Assembly: GCA_910579165.1 (NCBI GenBank)
Contig: CAJTTF010000001.1
Span: forward strand, 186,001-250,000
DNA: 64,000 nucleotides
Source of the DNA: an uncultured Atopobiaceae bacterium
GTDB taxonomy: Bacteria > Actinomycetota > Coriobacteriia > Coriobacteriales > Atopobiaceae
Direction: 5' to 3'
In this document: positions 24,938 to 34,128 of the stretch, piece after piece
How the letters are laid out: each line of letters opens with the position of its first letter
Numbering within the stretch: the stretch's first letter is position 1
Made by a program: the position numbers and the translations under genes
The notes under the pieces: model-generated
The model's input: the letters and a program-made list of their open reading frames with translations, nothing else
Told to the model about the DNA's origin: nothing
The model's database searches: none

Positions 24938-25579
24938 ATGCCAACAACTGCAGGACGCTTTATCACGTTTGAGGGCGCAGATGGGTGCGGGAAATCAACG
25001 CAAACCGCACGCTTTGTCGATGCTTTAAAACGAGAGGGGATTGAGGTCCTGCATCTTCGTGAACCAGGTGGGACAAAAACGTCAGAGGCCATTCGAGAAC
25101 TTTTGCTCAATCCTGCCTCAACAGTTTCTCCCCTCTGTGAGTTGCTCTTGTTTGAAGCTTCGCGCGCACAGCTTGTAACAGAAGTAATAGAGCCCACGCT
25201 CAAAAGAGGAATGTGGGTTGTGTGCGATCGCTTTTTAGATTCAACCTCTGCTTATCAGCGGAGCGGTCGCAATCTAGATGCTAAGCTTGTGGAAGAAGCC
25301 AATAAGATTGGGAGCAATGGACTCGTTCCGGATGTGACGTTCGTCTTCGATCTCCCCGTTGCGGAGGCCCTAAGAAGAGCCACGCATGGCGGTTCCGACA
25401 GAATGGAGGGAGAAGGCGAAGCGTTCCAAGAAAACGTTCGTCAGGGATTTCTGCAGATTGCTCGTGAGAATCCCAATCGTTGTGAGATTATAGATGCAGG
25501 CGGTAGTAAAGAAGAGGTGTTTTCTCGGGTTCTAAAAGCAGCTGCGCAGCATGGTATTACGCTGTCAGAGGACCGGTAG
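24938..25579 (+). CDS. tmk: Thymidylate kinase
   Basis: 213 aa. Phosphorylates dTMP to dTDP. P-loop FEGADGCGKSTQT, the DR motif CDRFLDSTSAYQ and the lid region are in order. Length is normal. The next gene starts 11 bases after its stop, so tmk, holB and ricT form a tight run, an arrangement common in Gram-positive bacteria. Confidence 0.95.
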   Translation: MPTTAGRFITFEGADGCGKSTQTARFVDALKREGIEVLHLREPGGTKTSEAIRELLLNPASTVSPLCELLLFEASRAQLVTEVIEPTLKRGMWVVCDRFLDSTSAYQRSGRNLDAKLVEEANKIGSNGLVPDVTFVFDLPVAEALRRATHGGSDRMEGEGEAFQENVRQGFLQIARENPNRCEIIDAGGSKEEVFSRVLKAAAQHGITLSEDR

Positions 25580-25590
25580 GGGTGCTCTCG

Positions 25591-26805
25591 ATGAGTACTT
25601 TTCCTCAAAATTCTCTCCAGCCTGAGGTTTCGTCGTTTTTTAAAACAGCACTCGGGGCGCAGTCCATTTCCCATGCGTATCTCTTCGTTGGGGCTCATTC
25701 AGAAGCACGGCTGGAAATGGCGAAAGACCTCGCAGCAGCCTTGGTTGAGAGCGATCGCTCATTAATAGATGCTGGCACGCACCCAGATGTGCGCGTGTAC
25801 AAGCCCGCCTCAGCGGTTGGGTATCTTTCCGAGCAAATCACCGAGATTATCAACGACGTTCAACTGTCGCCTTCGCGCGCACACCGCAAGGTTTTTATTG
25901 TGCAAGACGCCCAGTCTCTTACCGACAAAACCGCCAATGCGCTCTTAAAAACGCTTGAAGAGCCGCCGGAGGATGTGACGTTTCTCCTGCTCGCTCAATC
26001 TGAGACGACCGTTTTACCCACAATAGTTTCACGCTCGCAACTTATTCGCTTTCGCCATGAGGACGAGAGGGAACTTGTGAGTGTGCTCATGCAGAAAATG
26101 AATGATGCTACAGAAGATCAAATCATATCTGCTCTTCATGTAGCGTCTTCTCCGCGCGCTGCTCAGGCATTTTTACGCAATCCATCTGAGCGTCGTGCGC
26201 AGGCAATTCTTCTGGAGACAATTGCGGAGCTCCCAAAATTTTCCACTTGGCAATTGCTGCAAAAAGCGCAGGAGGTGCTCGGTGCGCTCGAAGCGAACAA
26301 TACAGAGAAGCATGCGCATGCCAATCTCCAACACGACAAAGGCAACAACCGCAGACAGGATGAGGCTGGATGTGGTGCGGGATGCGCGGAATCAGCGCAG
26401 AACGCAGAACAGCAAGCAACTTTGGACGCAGCACGGGCAGCAGAGCAGCAAGCAGCAATAGAAAAAGAATTCCTCTCTGCCAAAGCCCTCAAAGAAATAG
26501 AAAAGGCACAAAAACGCGCTCAGAAAGCTGCCTCAAGCGAGGCACTGGAACAGCTTCTTCATGCAGCGGAACTTTTCTTTCGCGATATCGTTGCTTTGGA
26601 AGCTGGTGTCGCAGAGACAATTCTTGCTCTGCCTGATACACTAGAGACTGAACGCAGGGCCTGTATTAACTGGGATTCTGCCCAGGCGCTTCGTGGGATA
26701 GAGATAGTTGAGGCAGCGCGCAATAATGTGCGACATAACGTAGCAGCGCGTCTCGCGTTTGAGGCGATGCTTTGCCATATGGAGGACGAATTATGCCAAA
26801 AGTAG
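25591..26805 (+). CDS. holB: DNA polymerase III delta' subunit
   Basis: 404 aa from ATG 25591. Clamp-loader AAA+ fold with SISHAYLFVGAH replacing a strict Walker A (delta' does not hydrolyse ATP), VFIVQDAQSLTDKTANALLKTLEEPPE, and the SRSQLIRF arginine-finger motif. Between the AAA+ part and the collar lies an Ala/Gln-rich insert of about 60 residues (about 235-300, NAEQQATLDAARAAEQQAA), longer than the Lys/Arg segment usually found in actinobacterial delta'. It loads the sliding clamp. It overlaps the ricT start by 13 bases. Confidence 0.93.
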   Translation: MSTFPQNSLQPEVSSFFKTALGAQSISHAYLFVGAHSEARLEMAKDLAAALVESDRSLIDAGTHPDVRVYKPASAVGYLSEQITEIINDVQLSPSRAHRKVFIVQDAQSLTDKTANALLKTLEEPPEDVTFLLLAQSETTVLPTIVSRSQLIRFRHEDERELVSVLMQKMNDATEDQIISALHVASSPRAAQAFLRNPSERRAQAILLETIAELPKFSTWQLLQKAQEVLGALEANNTEKHAHANLQHDKGNNRRQDEAGCGAGCAESAQNAEQQATLDAARAAEQQAAIEKEFLSAKALKEIEKAQKRAQKAASSEALEQLLHAAELFFRDIVALEAGVAETILALPDTLETERRACINWDSAQALRGIEIVEAARNNVRHNVAARLAFEAMLCHMEDELCQK

Positions 26806-28271
26806 TTGCTGTGGCTTTTCCTTTTGTAACGCGTACGCTCTGGTTTTCACCTGAGGGACTTGAAGTTCCCCCAGAGGAATTAGCTTCGGGGACCGAGGTT
26901 ATATGCAAAACTGCGCGTGGGGAGGAATTTGGGATTACACAGGACAAGCCGTTTGAGGTTGACGATAAAAAGCTGAAGGAAACGATTGGTGATGCCAAGC
27001 TTTCCAATATTGTGCGTCTCGCGACGGGGTCCGATTCCAAAAAGCATGATGAACTCGTAGAAAAAGCTTTTGCAAACCTCCCTCGTTTCCGGGAGTATGT
27101 TAAGGAACTCAAGCTCCCCATTAAGCCAGTGGGCATTGAATACACCGTGGACGGCAAAACGGCCGTGTGTTTTTTTGCTGCCGAGGAACGCGTAGATTTT
27201 AGGGAGCTCGTAAAAAAGCTCGCTCGCGCACTCGATGCAAAAATTGATATGCGCCAGATTGGCGTGCGCGAAGAGGCTGGCTCTATTGGCGGATATGCAC
27301 AATGTGGTCAACAGTTATGTTGTTCGCGATGGGAGAAAGATTTTGCTCCCATTTCAATCAGGATGGCAAAAGAGCAAGATCTTCCGCTCAATTCGCCCAA
27401 AATTAGCGGGGTTTGTGGGCGCCTTATGTGCTGCTTACGCTATGAGTTTGATGCCTACAAGGATTTTAAGAAACGCGCTCCAAAAGTAGGCGCCACTATA
27501 ACTACACCCGCAGGCGATGCTAAAGTCATTTCGCTTGATACGCCTCGTGAAATCATCACCATGCGCCTTGATGAGGATAAAACAATCAATGTGCCATTGG
27601 AATTCCTGTCTTCTCTCACCAATGAAGGAAAGCAAGCGGCTGCGCGTCCCAACACAATGACGAAACAAAACTGGGAGTCCTATCAGCGCTACGAGGAAGA
27701 GCGCTCGCTTGCTCAAGAGAATCCCTTTGGCGGTGGGTTTGCAGGAGGTTTTGGTGTTTCAATCCGAGACAATAACACTAGTTCATTTGGCGCATCTTCG
27801 GTGGCGTCTTCTCGAGGGGCGCAGGAACACAGTGGCCTTACTGGTGAAAATATCACCATGCAAGAAGGACGAATAACATCAGGATTGGCACCTGAGAATG
27901 AATTCTCGTCAGATGGTAACGAGAGTGAACGCAAAGAAAAACGGCGCAATAAGAGGGATAAGAAGCGTGGAAAAAATCGCGCTAGAAAACGTCAACAGAA
28001 TCAGTGTGGCGCAGGCGTTAGTGCAGCTAACGGTGACGCTTCAAGTCCATCTAAGGGTCTTGGCGGATCAATCCGTTCTCGTAAGGACAACCGCCGGAAG
28101 AATAAGCAAGGGCAAAATCCAGTACCGCATAATGCTACACGCCGTCGTCGTCGGCCAGGAGATAAGGGACAAGGAGCCCCCGAAGCCTCTAACGTAACCA
28201 TTCCTGCGCAGTCAGATGGTTCAAATACCTCACCCCGACGTCGTCGCCATCATAAGCGGGTTTCGGAATAG
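26793..28271 (+). CDS. ricT: PSP1/RicT (YaaT) family protein
   Basis: 492 aa from ATG 26793 (GGAGGACGAATT upstream). The PSP1 domain occupies residues 1-290 and contains the cysteine cluster QCGQQLCCSRWEKDF and VCGRLMCCLRYE, which bind iron-sulfur in RicT. RicT with RicA/RicF promotes RNase Y-dependent mRNA maturation in Bacillus; no ricA or ricF is seen here, so the role in this organism may differ. The last 200 residues are disordered, with basic blocks (EKRRNKRDKKRGKNRARKR, RRRRRPGDKG) that could bind RNA. Translation overlaps holB. Confidence 0.9.
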   Translation: MPKVVAVAFPFVTRTLWFSPEGLEVPPEELASGTEVICKTARGEEFGITQDKPFEVDDKKLKETIGDAKLSNIVRLATGSDSKKHDELVEKAFANLPRFREYVKELKLPIKPVGIEYTVDGKTAVCFFAAEERVDFRELVKKLARALDAKIDMRQIGVREEAGSIGGYAQCGQQLCCSRWEKDFAPISIRMAKEQDLPLNSPKISGVCGRLMCCLRYEFDAYKDFKKRAPKVGATITTPAGDAKVISLDTPREIITMRLDEDKTINVPLEFLSSLTNEGKQAAARPNTMTKQNWESYQRYEEERSLAQENPFGGGFAGGFGVSIRDNNTSSFGASSVASSRGAQEHSGLTGENITMQEGRITSGLAPENEFSSDGNESERKEKRRNKRDKKRGKNRARKRQQNQCGAGVSAANGDASSPSKGLGGSIRSRKDNRRKNKQGQNPVPHNATRRRRRPGDKGQGAPEASNVTIPAQSDGSNTSPRRRRHHKRVSE

Positions 28272-28278
28272 GGGAATG

Positions 28279-28287
28279 TGCTATATT
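28279..28287 (+). promoter_or_regulatory. Extended -10 element giving a long leader
   Basis: TGCTATATT fits an extended -10 just downstream of ricT. If used, transcription would begin near 28294 and give a leader of about 240 bases before the DUF4013 gene, containing the 15-bp repeat array. Confidence 0.4.
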
Positions 28288-28364
28288 TTTGAAGCTCACG
28301 AGCAGGGATACAGTTTCCACATATGCAGTATCTGCCCATGTGATGAAAAAGAGACATTTGATCG

Positions 28365-28490
28365 AGAGGAATATAACTGAGGGATACATAACCAAAAGGT
28401 ATATAACCCTGAGATATGTAACCAAGAGCTGTATAACTAAGAGGCATAAACCAAGAGAGAGTTAAAGGCATAAAACTAAGAGATATTCAA
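28365..28490. repeat. 15-bp degenerate tandem array in a gene-free stretch
   Basis: The core ATAAC (or GTAAC) recurs at 28373, 28388, 28403, 28418 and 28433, each exactly 15 bases apart, followed by weaker copies near 28446 and 28470. A consensus is AGGNATATAACCNAG. In any frame a 15-base unit encodes a pentapeptide, but stops occur on the plus strand. It lies between ricT and the DUF4013 gene, in the predicted leader of the latter. Confidence 0.8.
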
Positions 28491-28533
28491 AAGAGTCATG
28501 CAAGCTAGATAGACTGTTGAGAAAGGAACCAAT

Positions 28534-29565
28534 ATGAATTCAGAAGACAAGCAAAACAACGCTGCCCCACAGCCAGTAACTGGCGCAGAGCCGAACAACG
28601 CGTCAACGGCTACCAATCGGGCTCCGGGTGCTAATGGGCAACCTGCTCCAGCACAAGCTGTTGCCGTTCATCGACAGCCAGGTCCTGTAGCCCGTGCGTG
28701 GACCGACATCACCTCGCAGGAAGGCTGGTGGAAGAGGGTTCTCCTGCTCATGGTCATGGGTATTGTACCGTTCCTCAATTTCTTTGTGGCCGGATACCTT
28801 CTCAAATGGGCTATAGAGACATCTAATAAAGAGCCCCAAGGATTGCCTCGCCATCGTTTTGATAGCAAGAGCTTTGTGTGGGGATTCTTCTACATGGTGA
28901 TATCTTGTATCTTTGGCGTTGCTATTGTGGTGATCTGCTTTTATCTCAACTGTTTTCCTCTTGTTGGAACGATAATCGCCTTCTTTTTCAGCGTGTTTGC
29001 TTCCGGATTTATCTATCTGGCAGGAATGCGCATGGTAGCGCGCGACCGCTTCAGCGCGGCTTTTGATTTGTCTCAGGTGCTTGAAATCATCAAACGCGAT
29101 AAATGGCAACTCTTCCTTGCTGTCTTCCTACCTGGACTTGCAACGGTTCTTCTCATTCTTGCCGTTATTGTGATCGTCTCAACCGTCTTTCTCGCGTCAA
29201 ACGTAGGCAATCTGCTCAATCTCTTTAGTGGTCTCTCAGGCCTTGGTTCCGCTTATGGTTCGTACGGCTCCAGTGCTCTTAACAACTATGGACACTATTA
29301 CTCCTCGCAACCCGATGTGGTTGGATCAGTAGTGGGAATTTTGGCCGGAGGTGGCTTAGCTGCTATCGTTGGCATAATTATGTCGGGCGCCATTGCAACG
29401 TTTGGACAAATTTGGGCAGTTCGTTCTGTTGCTCAATGGGTATGCGATGTGGCCCCTGAATGGTTGAAAGGTAAGGACGTTCCTTATACCGAGAAACCCC
29501 AATCAACCCCTGGTGCTAAACGCGCTCAAAATCAGCAGCCTCCTGCACCATCTGCGCAGAAGTAA
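28534..29565 (+). CDS. DUF4013-like multi-pass membrane protein
   Basis: 343 aa, AGAAAGGAACCAAT before ATG. A 60-residue Pro/Ala/Asn-rich cytosolic tail precedes several membrane helices (VLLLMVMGIVPFLNFFVAGY, FFYMVISCIFGVAIVVICFY, LVGTIIAFFFSVFASGFI, LFLAVFLPGLATVLLILAVI, and one after residue 260). Layout and the motif DRFSAAFDLSQVLEIIKRDK fit DUF4013. The function of this family is unknown. Its stop overlaps the start of the potassium-channel gene, which suggests joint expression. Confidence 0.75.
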   Translation: MNSEDKQNNAAPQPVTGAEPNNASTATNRAPGANGQPAPAQAVAVHRQPGPVARAWTDITSQEGWWKRVLLLMVMGIVPFLNFFVAGYLLKWAIETSNKEPQGLPRHRFDSKSFVWGFFYMVISCIFGVAIVVICFYLNCFPLVGTIIAFFFSVFASGFIYLAGMRMVARDRFSAAFDLSQVLEIIKRDKWQLFLAVFLPGLATVLLILAVIVIVSTVFLASNVGNLLNLFSGLSGLGSAYGSYGSSALNNYGHYYSSQPDVVGSVVGILAGGGLAAIVGIIMSGAIATFGQIWAVRSVAQWVCDVAPEWLKGKDVPYTEKPQSTPGAKRAQNQQPPAPSAQK

Positions 29566-30071
29566 TGAAATCACTTCGAAGCAATAAACGGATTCTGCCT
29601 ACGCACCACATCGTACTAAAGCAGGTTCTTCGAGAAACAAGATTTGGCCAGTTCACGCTGGCCTTTCTTGTTGCGTTTTTTGCTTGTTCTGTCGTAGTCT
29701 GGCTCACCGGTGACTCAGGTGAGACGTTCTTTGATGGAATTTGGTTTAGTTTCCAAGTGGTTTCTACCATTGGTTTTGGTGACGTTGTTACGACCCATAT
29801 CGTTGCCCGTATCATTGCTATGGTTCTCAGCATTATTTCAATTTTTTATCTCGCCATTATCACTGGCGTCGTCGTAAGCTTTTTCAATCAGTCTATACGG
29901 GCTCGGCAGCGCAATACCATCGAAAACTACATTACGCGCCTAGAGTATCTCAGGGGGAAGGTGCCCTCACAATCATCTGAGCGAATTGGTGAAATTATCG
30001 AGAAGCTTCAGCGGCTGGAAGGTATGACCAAAGAGGAACTTGATGAGTTGAGCGAGGAGCTCTCAGAATAG
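29565..30071 (+). CDS. Two-TM potassium channel
   Basis: 168 aa, TAATG overlap with the preceding gene. Two transmembrane helices (about 30-49 and 80-103) flank a pore loop with the selectivity filter STIGFGDVV. A coiled-coil C-terminus (IGEIIEKLQRLEGMTKEELD) probably tetramerises the channel; there is no RCK or cyclic-nucleotide domain. It should conduct K+ across the plasma membrane. Gating is not evident from the sequence. Confidence 0.88.
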   Translation: MKSLRSNKRILPTHHIVLKQVLRETRFGQFTLAFLVAFFACSVVVWLTGDSGETFFDGIWFSFQVVSTIGFGDVVTTHIVARIIAMVLSIISIFYLAIITGVVVSFFNQSIRARQRNTIENYITRLEYLRGKVPSQSSERIGEIIEKLQRLEGMTKEELDELSEELSE

Positions 30072-30355
30072 CGTCCCTCTTCTTTCAGTTTCTGCCTTGC
30101 CTCAAGCAAGTCCCTATTCTGTTTCTGTCTAGCTATTAAGAGCCTTTATTCTGTTTCATTCAGGCGCTTACAAGCTTTTGTCCAGGTTTTCCTGGCCACC
30201 TAGCTTTATTCAATCACGTTATCGTTTGTTACATTCTGGTAAGAAATTGGTGAGTCCTTGGTAAAGGGGCTCGTTCATTATTCCCTTCCAACAACCTATG
30301 AAGACATCGTTGCAACGCTTTGGGCGTGCAGGTAGGAAAAGAAGGGAGCAGATAT

Positions 30356-31198
30356 ATGAATAAGCGTTTTCGCCTCATCATGGCATGCGCTTGTGCATTT
30401 CTCGCGTTGCTCTCGGCTCTTGCGTATGGCAACGCGGTCAAAGCAGAAGCCCAAGCAGAAAAGACTGAAGCTATGGCCAGGTATGGCGGAGAAGTAACCA
30501 AAGTTGTTGTGGCAACAGCAACGCTTGAGCCGGGCGACAGCGTTAATGCTTCCAAAGCTGAAGAAAAAGAATGGCTTGCAGAACTTGTGCCGGAGGGAGC
30601 TTTTGCGAGTCTACAAGAATTAGAAGGCAAAACAATAGGCACTCCAGTGGCAAAGGGTAGTCCTCTCTGCTCTGTAAATATTCGCGGCAACGATGATGGA
30701 ATGGAAGTTCCTTCGGGAAAGGTTGCCATTGCCGTTCCTCTTAATGAACGCTTGGGGATAACTTCTTCGGTTGAGATTGGCTCTAATCTCGCGGCGTACA
30801 AAGTGAGCGAGGGAAGAACGTATCTTATAAGTTCCAACGTTGTTGTCATTTCTGTTCCCACCGCAACTTCCTCAACCAATAAGGGTGCCATAACCATCGC
30901 CGTTCCTTTATCGGAAGTGGCAGACATTATGAGTGCGGCGTCTGATTCTACGTTACGCCTCGTGAGACCCGCCGATGACCTCTCTTCTGAAGATACGGCC
31001 TCCGAGAATACCAACAACACTCGTAACGTTCCAGCCGTTCCCAACGGCGCTGAAACAACGAAGCAGGAGGGAGTTCAAAGTTCATCCTCTCCGCAACAAG
31101 GAATCCTGAATACTGTTTCTTCGCGACAGGGAGCTTTAAATATTCCTTCTTCGCACCAGAGACCCCCGTATACACTTCTTCAGCAACAGCGACCTTAG
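30356..31198 (+). CDS. cpaB: Tad pilus assembly protein CpaB/RcpC-like (SAF domain)
   Basis: 280 aa from ATG 30356 (GAAGGGAGCAGATAT upstream). One N-terminal membrane helix (LIMACACAFLALLSALAY), then a SAF-type beta domain with KVVVATATLEPGDSVNASKA and GKVAIAVPLNERLGI, typical of CpaB. In Gram-positive Tad systems it is thought to sit outside the membrane and interact with the wall. The final 40 residues are four 10-residue repeats, unrelated to the domain. It opens the Tad operon; cpaE follows after about 77 bases. Confidence 0.8.
   Translation: MNKRFRLIMACACAFLALLSALAYGNAVKAEAQAEKTEAMARYGGEVTKVVVATATLEPGDSVNASKAEEKEWLAELVPEGAFASLQELEGKTIGTPVAKGSPLCSVNIRGNDDGMEVPSGKVAIAVPLNERLGITSSVEIGSNLAAYKVSEGRTYLISSNVVVISVPTATSSTNKGAITIAVPLSEVADIMSAASDSTLRLVRPADDLSSEDTASENTNNTRNVPAVPNGAETTKQEGVQSSSSPQQGILNTVSSRQGALNIPSSHQRPPYTLLQQQRP
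31088..31197 (+). repeat. 30-bp tandem repeat, four units, at the 3' end of cpaB
   Basis: Units start at 31088, 31118, 31148 and 31178, exactly 30 bases apart, and encode SPQQGILNTV, SSRQGALNIP, SSHQRPPYTL and LQQQRP-stop. The array runs to the stop codon. Sequence has drifted between units while frame is kept. Confidence 0.85.
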
Positions 31199-31275
31199 TA
31201 CACACCCCTATCAGAAAAGCGAAATCAGACTATGACCTTGCAACGCTAAGAAGCGTATTGAGAAAAGTAGATTAC

Positions 31276-32718
31276 ATGAGCGAAAAAACTAAAACATGGT
31301 ATTTGCACTGCGCAGAAGAAAAGCATTCTGAACTTGAAGAGTTCTTATCGGCATGCACAGGAGCCATGCAATGCATTTTTAGAGAAGACCCCTTGGTATT
31401 AGTTGACGATGCAAAAGGAGATCAGAAAGCGCGCATTGCACTTGGACCAGGTGCTTTAATCGATTCAAGGAACTTATGCGGCTTCATCATGAAAGAAGCA
31501 CCGCAAGCAGAAGTCCTCATTATTGCTGATGGAATAGAAGAGGACTTTCAAAAACAGGCAAAACGCGCTGGTGCCTCTTGGGTATTAAGCGCTGAGGATA
31601 CGATTGAGTTTGTTAAGCTCCGGCACTTGGCAGACGAACATGAAGAGAAAGAATCGTTGCAAGACGGAGAAGAGAACTTCTCAGTCGTATCTTCAGCACC
31701 TCATACCTTTGAGGAAGATGATTTAGATGAGCCAGAGGGATTTGAATTTGATACGAATGTCTTGAGACTGGATAGAATGAACGACTTTGCACAAGCCCAC
31801 AACACAGATCTTCATATCCCAAGCATCGCAGGGGAACATGAAAACTCTGCGTCTTTTGACGCTCATTCAGAACTCCTTCCAGAAACGATAAGCCCGCTAA
31901 TTGTATTTGCGAGCGCACGAGGTGGCGTTGGTAAATCAACGGTGGCATCACTTGTGGCTCTTGCGATGGCAAGCTTAGGTAAGCGGATTGCCCTGCTTGA
32001 TCTGGACTTGAATTTTGGGAATATGTTTGGATTCTTTGGTCGTGGACATGCTGCAGATTTAACGCCACTCACTGAAGATGTGAGTGTACCCGCGCTTCAA
32101 AAATGCGGTGATCGCATAAACGATTATCTTGATTTGTTTGGTCCCTGCGAAAAGCCGGAATATGCCGATCTCATTGTTTCCAGGATTCCGGAAATTTGCG
32201 CAACCCTTTCTACGATGTATGAAATTGTCCTAATTGATACTTCGTCAAGTTGGGGAGATGCAACTGCAAGTGCAGCCCAGATGGCGCACAAGATATGTCT
32301 TATGAGCGATGAGAGAACGAGTGCTATTAGCTCACTAGCGCGTGGAGCAGGTCTCCTTGTGCGGCTTGGAGTGCCGCGAACAAAAGTGCTACGGCTTATC
32401 AATAGAGCTGATCCCAAAAAACGTGACCAAGACTTCTTTGCTCGAAAAAATCCTGGTCTTGAACAGGCCACTACTTTAAGCACGTTTGATGGTGGTCTGC
32501 ATGTGGCTGAATTCTTGAGCGCAGGCGATGCTCCTTCTCTTTTGAATCTCGAGAATGCTTTTACATCGTCCTGCAAGAGTCTTTGCGCGCACCTTCTACA
32601 GGAAGTTGGATGCCTCCCAGATACACCTCTCGCTCGAGAATATCTGGAAGGAATACAAAAACCCGCCGGAACGCTTTTACAGTTTGCCCAGCGGGCGCTT
32701 TTAAAGGATGCTTCTTAA
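31276..32718 (+). CDS. cpaE: Tad pilus localisation ATPase CpaE/TadZ
   Basis: 480 aa from ATG 31276. Residues 1-110 resemble an atypical receiver domain without an obvious phosphoacceptor; an acidic linker follows; residues about 205-440 are a MinD/ParA-type ATPase with the deviant Walker A FASARGGVGKSTVAS, LLDLDLNFGN and VLIDTSSSW. TadZ proteins place the pilus machine at a cell site. Ten bases separate it from cpaF. Confidence 0.88.
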   Translation: MSEKTKTWYLHCAEEKHSELEEFLSACTGAMQCIFREDPLVLVDDAKGDQKARIALGPGALIDSRNLCGFIMKEAPQAEVLIIADGIEEDFQKQAKRAGASWVLSAEDTIEFVKLRHLADEHEEKESLQDGEENFSVVSSAPHTFEEDDLDEPEGFEFDTNVLRLDRMNDFAQAHNTDLHIPSIAGEHENSASFDAHSELLPETISPLIVFASARGGVGKSTVASLVALAMASLGKRIALLDLDLNFGNMFGFFGRGHAADLTPLTEDVSVPALQKCGDRINDYLDLFGPCEKPEYADLIVSRIPEICATLSTMYEIVLIDTSSSWGDATASAAQMAHKICLMSDERTSAISSLARGAGLLVRLGVPRTKVLRLINRADPKKRDQDFFARKNPGLEQATTLSTFDGGLHVAEFLSAGDAPSLLNLENAFTSSCKSLCAHLLQEVGCLPDTPLAREYLEGIQKPAGTLLQFAQRALLKDAS

Positions 32719-32727
32719 GGAGTAATT

Positions 32728-34128
32728 ATGGGAGTGTTGGAGCGGGTACGTGCCGTAGAACAGAATAGTAACGGAGCCCAGGGCATATCCTCTCCTGCTC
32801 CCTCCATGGGTCTTGAAACCTCTCGCGCTCATGCGTTTCTTCAAGAAAGGGAGCGTGCATCAAGAGAGATTAAAAAAGCCAAGCGAGAACTCTTGCGCAA
32901 GAAAACGGTTGAGAGACTGGGACTCGCGCTTACCTCTGAGCTTCTTGATACCAAAGACCAAGAACGTGCTTCCCTGGAGCTTACGGCAGCTGCTCACGAT
33001 GTTTTACTCGGAGACGAGTTTGATGAATTTAGCGAAGCAGAAAAAGATGTGCTGTCGCAGGAAGTGATGCACGACATAATGGGTCTTGGGGTTTTGCAAC
33101 CGTTTATGGACGATTCCTCAATAACCGAGGTTATGGTGAACGGTCCTGACTCCGTATTCTACGAGCGAGAGGGAAAGCTCCATCAGTCAAAAAAAGTGTT
33201 TGACTCGACTGATCAAATAATGCTCGTTATTGACCGTATCTTAGCGCCCTTAGGAAGGCGCATCGATGAGTCAAGCCCTATCGTCAATGCACGCTTGGCT
33301 AATGGAGACCGCGTTAATGCTGTAATCGCTCCTATCGCGCTGGACGGACCCTCGCTTACCATTAGAAGATTTACGGGGCGCATTACCTCGCTCAATCGTC
33401 TTGTGGAACTCCGTTCTTTGGCGCCTTGGTATGCACAGCTGTTGCGTTGGGCGGTGCGCCTGAGGAAGGATATTGCTGTGGCGGGCGGTACTGGATCTGG
33501 AAAGACCACACTTCTCAACGCACTCTCCCTTGAAATTCCCAAAACTGAGCGGATTATTACCATAGAGGATTCGGCAGAACTTTCCTTTGAAACGCACCCT
33601 CATGTGGTCAGGCTCGAAGCGCGTTCAGCCTCCATTGAAGGAAAGGGATGCGTGAGCATCCGTGATTTGGTTACTAATGCTCTTAGAATGCGGCCTGACC
33701 GTATCGTGGTTGGAGAAGTACGAGGCGAAGAAGCGATCGATATGTTGCAGGCCATGAACACGGGGCACGACGGTTCGCTTACAACGCTCCACGCGGGAAG
33801 CGCTGAAGAGGCAATCTCGCGTCTGGTTCTGATGGCACGTTTTGGTATGGACCTTCCAGCTCAGCTTATAGAGGAGCAAGTCGCTACGGCTCTCGATTTT
33901 GTTGTGATGGGTAAGCGTTGCTCAGATGGTGTCCGCCTCATTACAAGCATGCATGAGGTCGAAAGGCAGACGGATGGCACAGTTGCTTTAACCCCAATTG
34001 TTTTGCACGAAGAGGCGACTCGTACGTGGCATCTTGAAAAGGTTCCGCAGTTTCTACAAGACGCTGTCTCCGAGAAAATCCTCACTCAGAAGGAGGTAGA
34101 TGCATGGTACTCGACATCTGTCTCATGA
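32728..34128 (+). CDS. cpaF: Tad secretion ATPase CpaF/TadA
   Basis: 466 aa, TTAAGGAGTAATT before ATG. GspE/VirB11-type hexameric ATPase with GLGVLQPFMDDSSITEVMVNG, Walker A AGGTGSGKTTLLNAL, Walker B RIVVGEVRGEEAIDMLQAMN and the His box TLHAGSAEEAISR. It powers assembly of Flp pili. Its 3' end overlaps tadB by 25 bases. Confidence 0.95.
   Translation: MGVLERVRAVEQNSNGAQGISSPAPSMGLETSRAHAFLQERERASREIKKAKRELLRKKTVERLGLALTSELLDTKDQERASLELTAAAHDVLLGDEFDEFSEAEKDVLSQEVMHDIMGLGVLQPFMDDSSITEVMVNGPDSVFYEREGKLHQSKKVFDSTDQIMLVIDRILAPLGRRIDESSPIVNARLANGDRVNAVIAPIALDGPSLTIRRFTGRITSLNRLVELRSLAPWYAQLLRWAVRLRKDIAVAGGTGSGKTTLLNALSLEIPKTERIITIEDSAELSFETHPHVVRLEARSASIEGKGCVSIRDLVTNALRMRPDRIVVGEVRGEEAIDMLQAMNTGHDGSLTTLHAGSAEEAISRLVLMARFGMDLPAQLIEEQVATALDFVVMGKRCSDGVRLITSMHEVERQTDGTVALTPIVLHEEATRTWHLEKVPQFLQDAVSEKILTQKEVDAWYSTSVS

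Noticed and set aside
28250..28471. Minus-strand frame encoding pentapeptide repeats (ALGYI, SQGYI, PFGYV)
   Set aside because: A 15-base repeat yields pentapeptides in every frame; no start signal or conserved protein pattern supports translation, and other frames look equally repetitive.
30229..31044. Minus-strand open frame of 271 codons opposite cpaB
   Set aside because: It is Ser/Thr/Ala-rich shadow sequence of the cpaB gene with no domain and no ribosome binding site.
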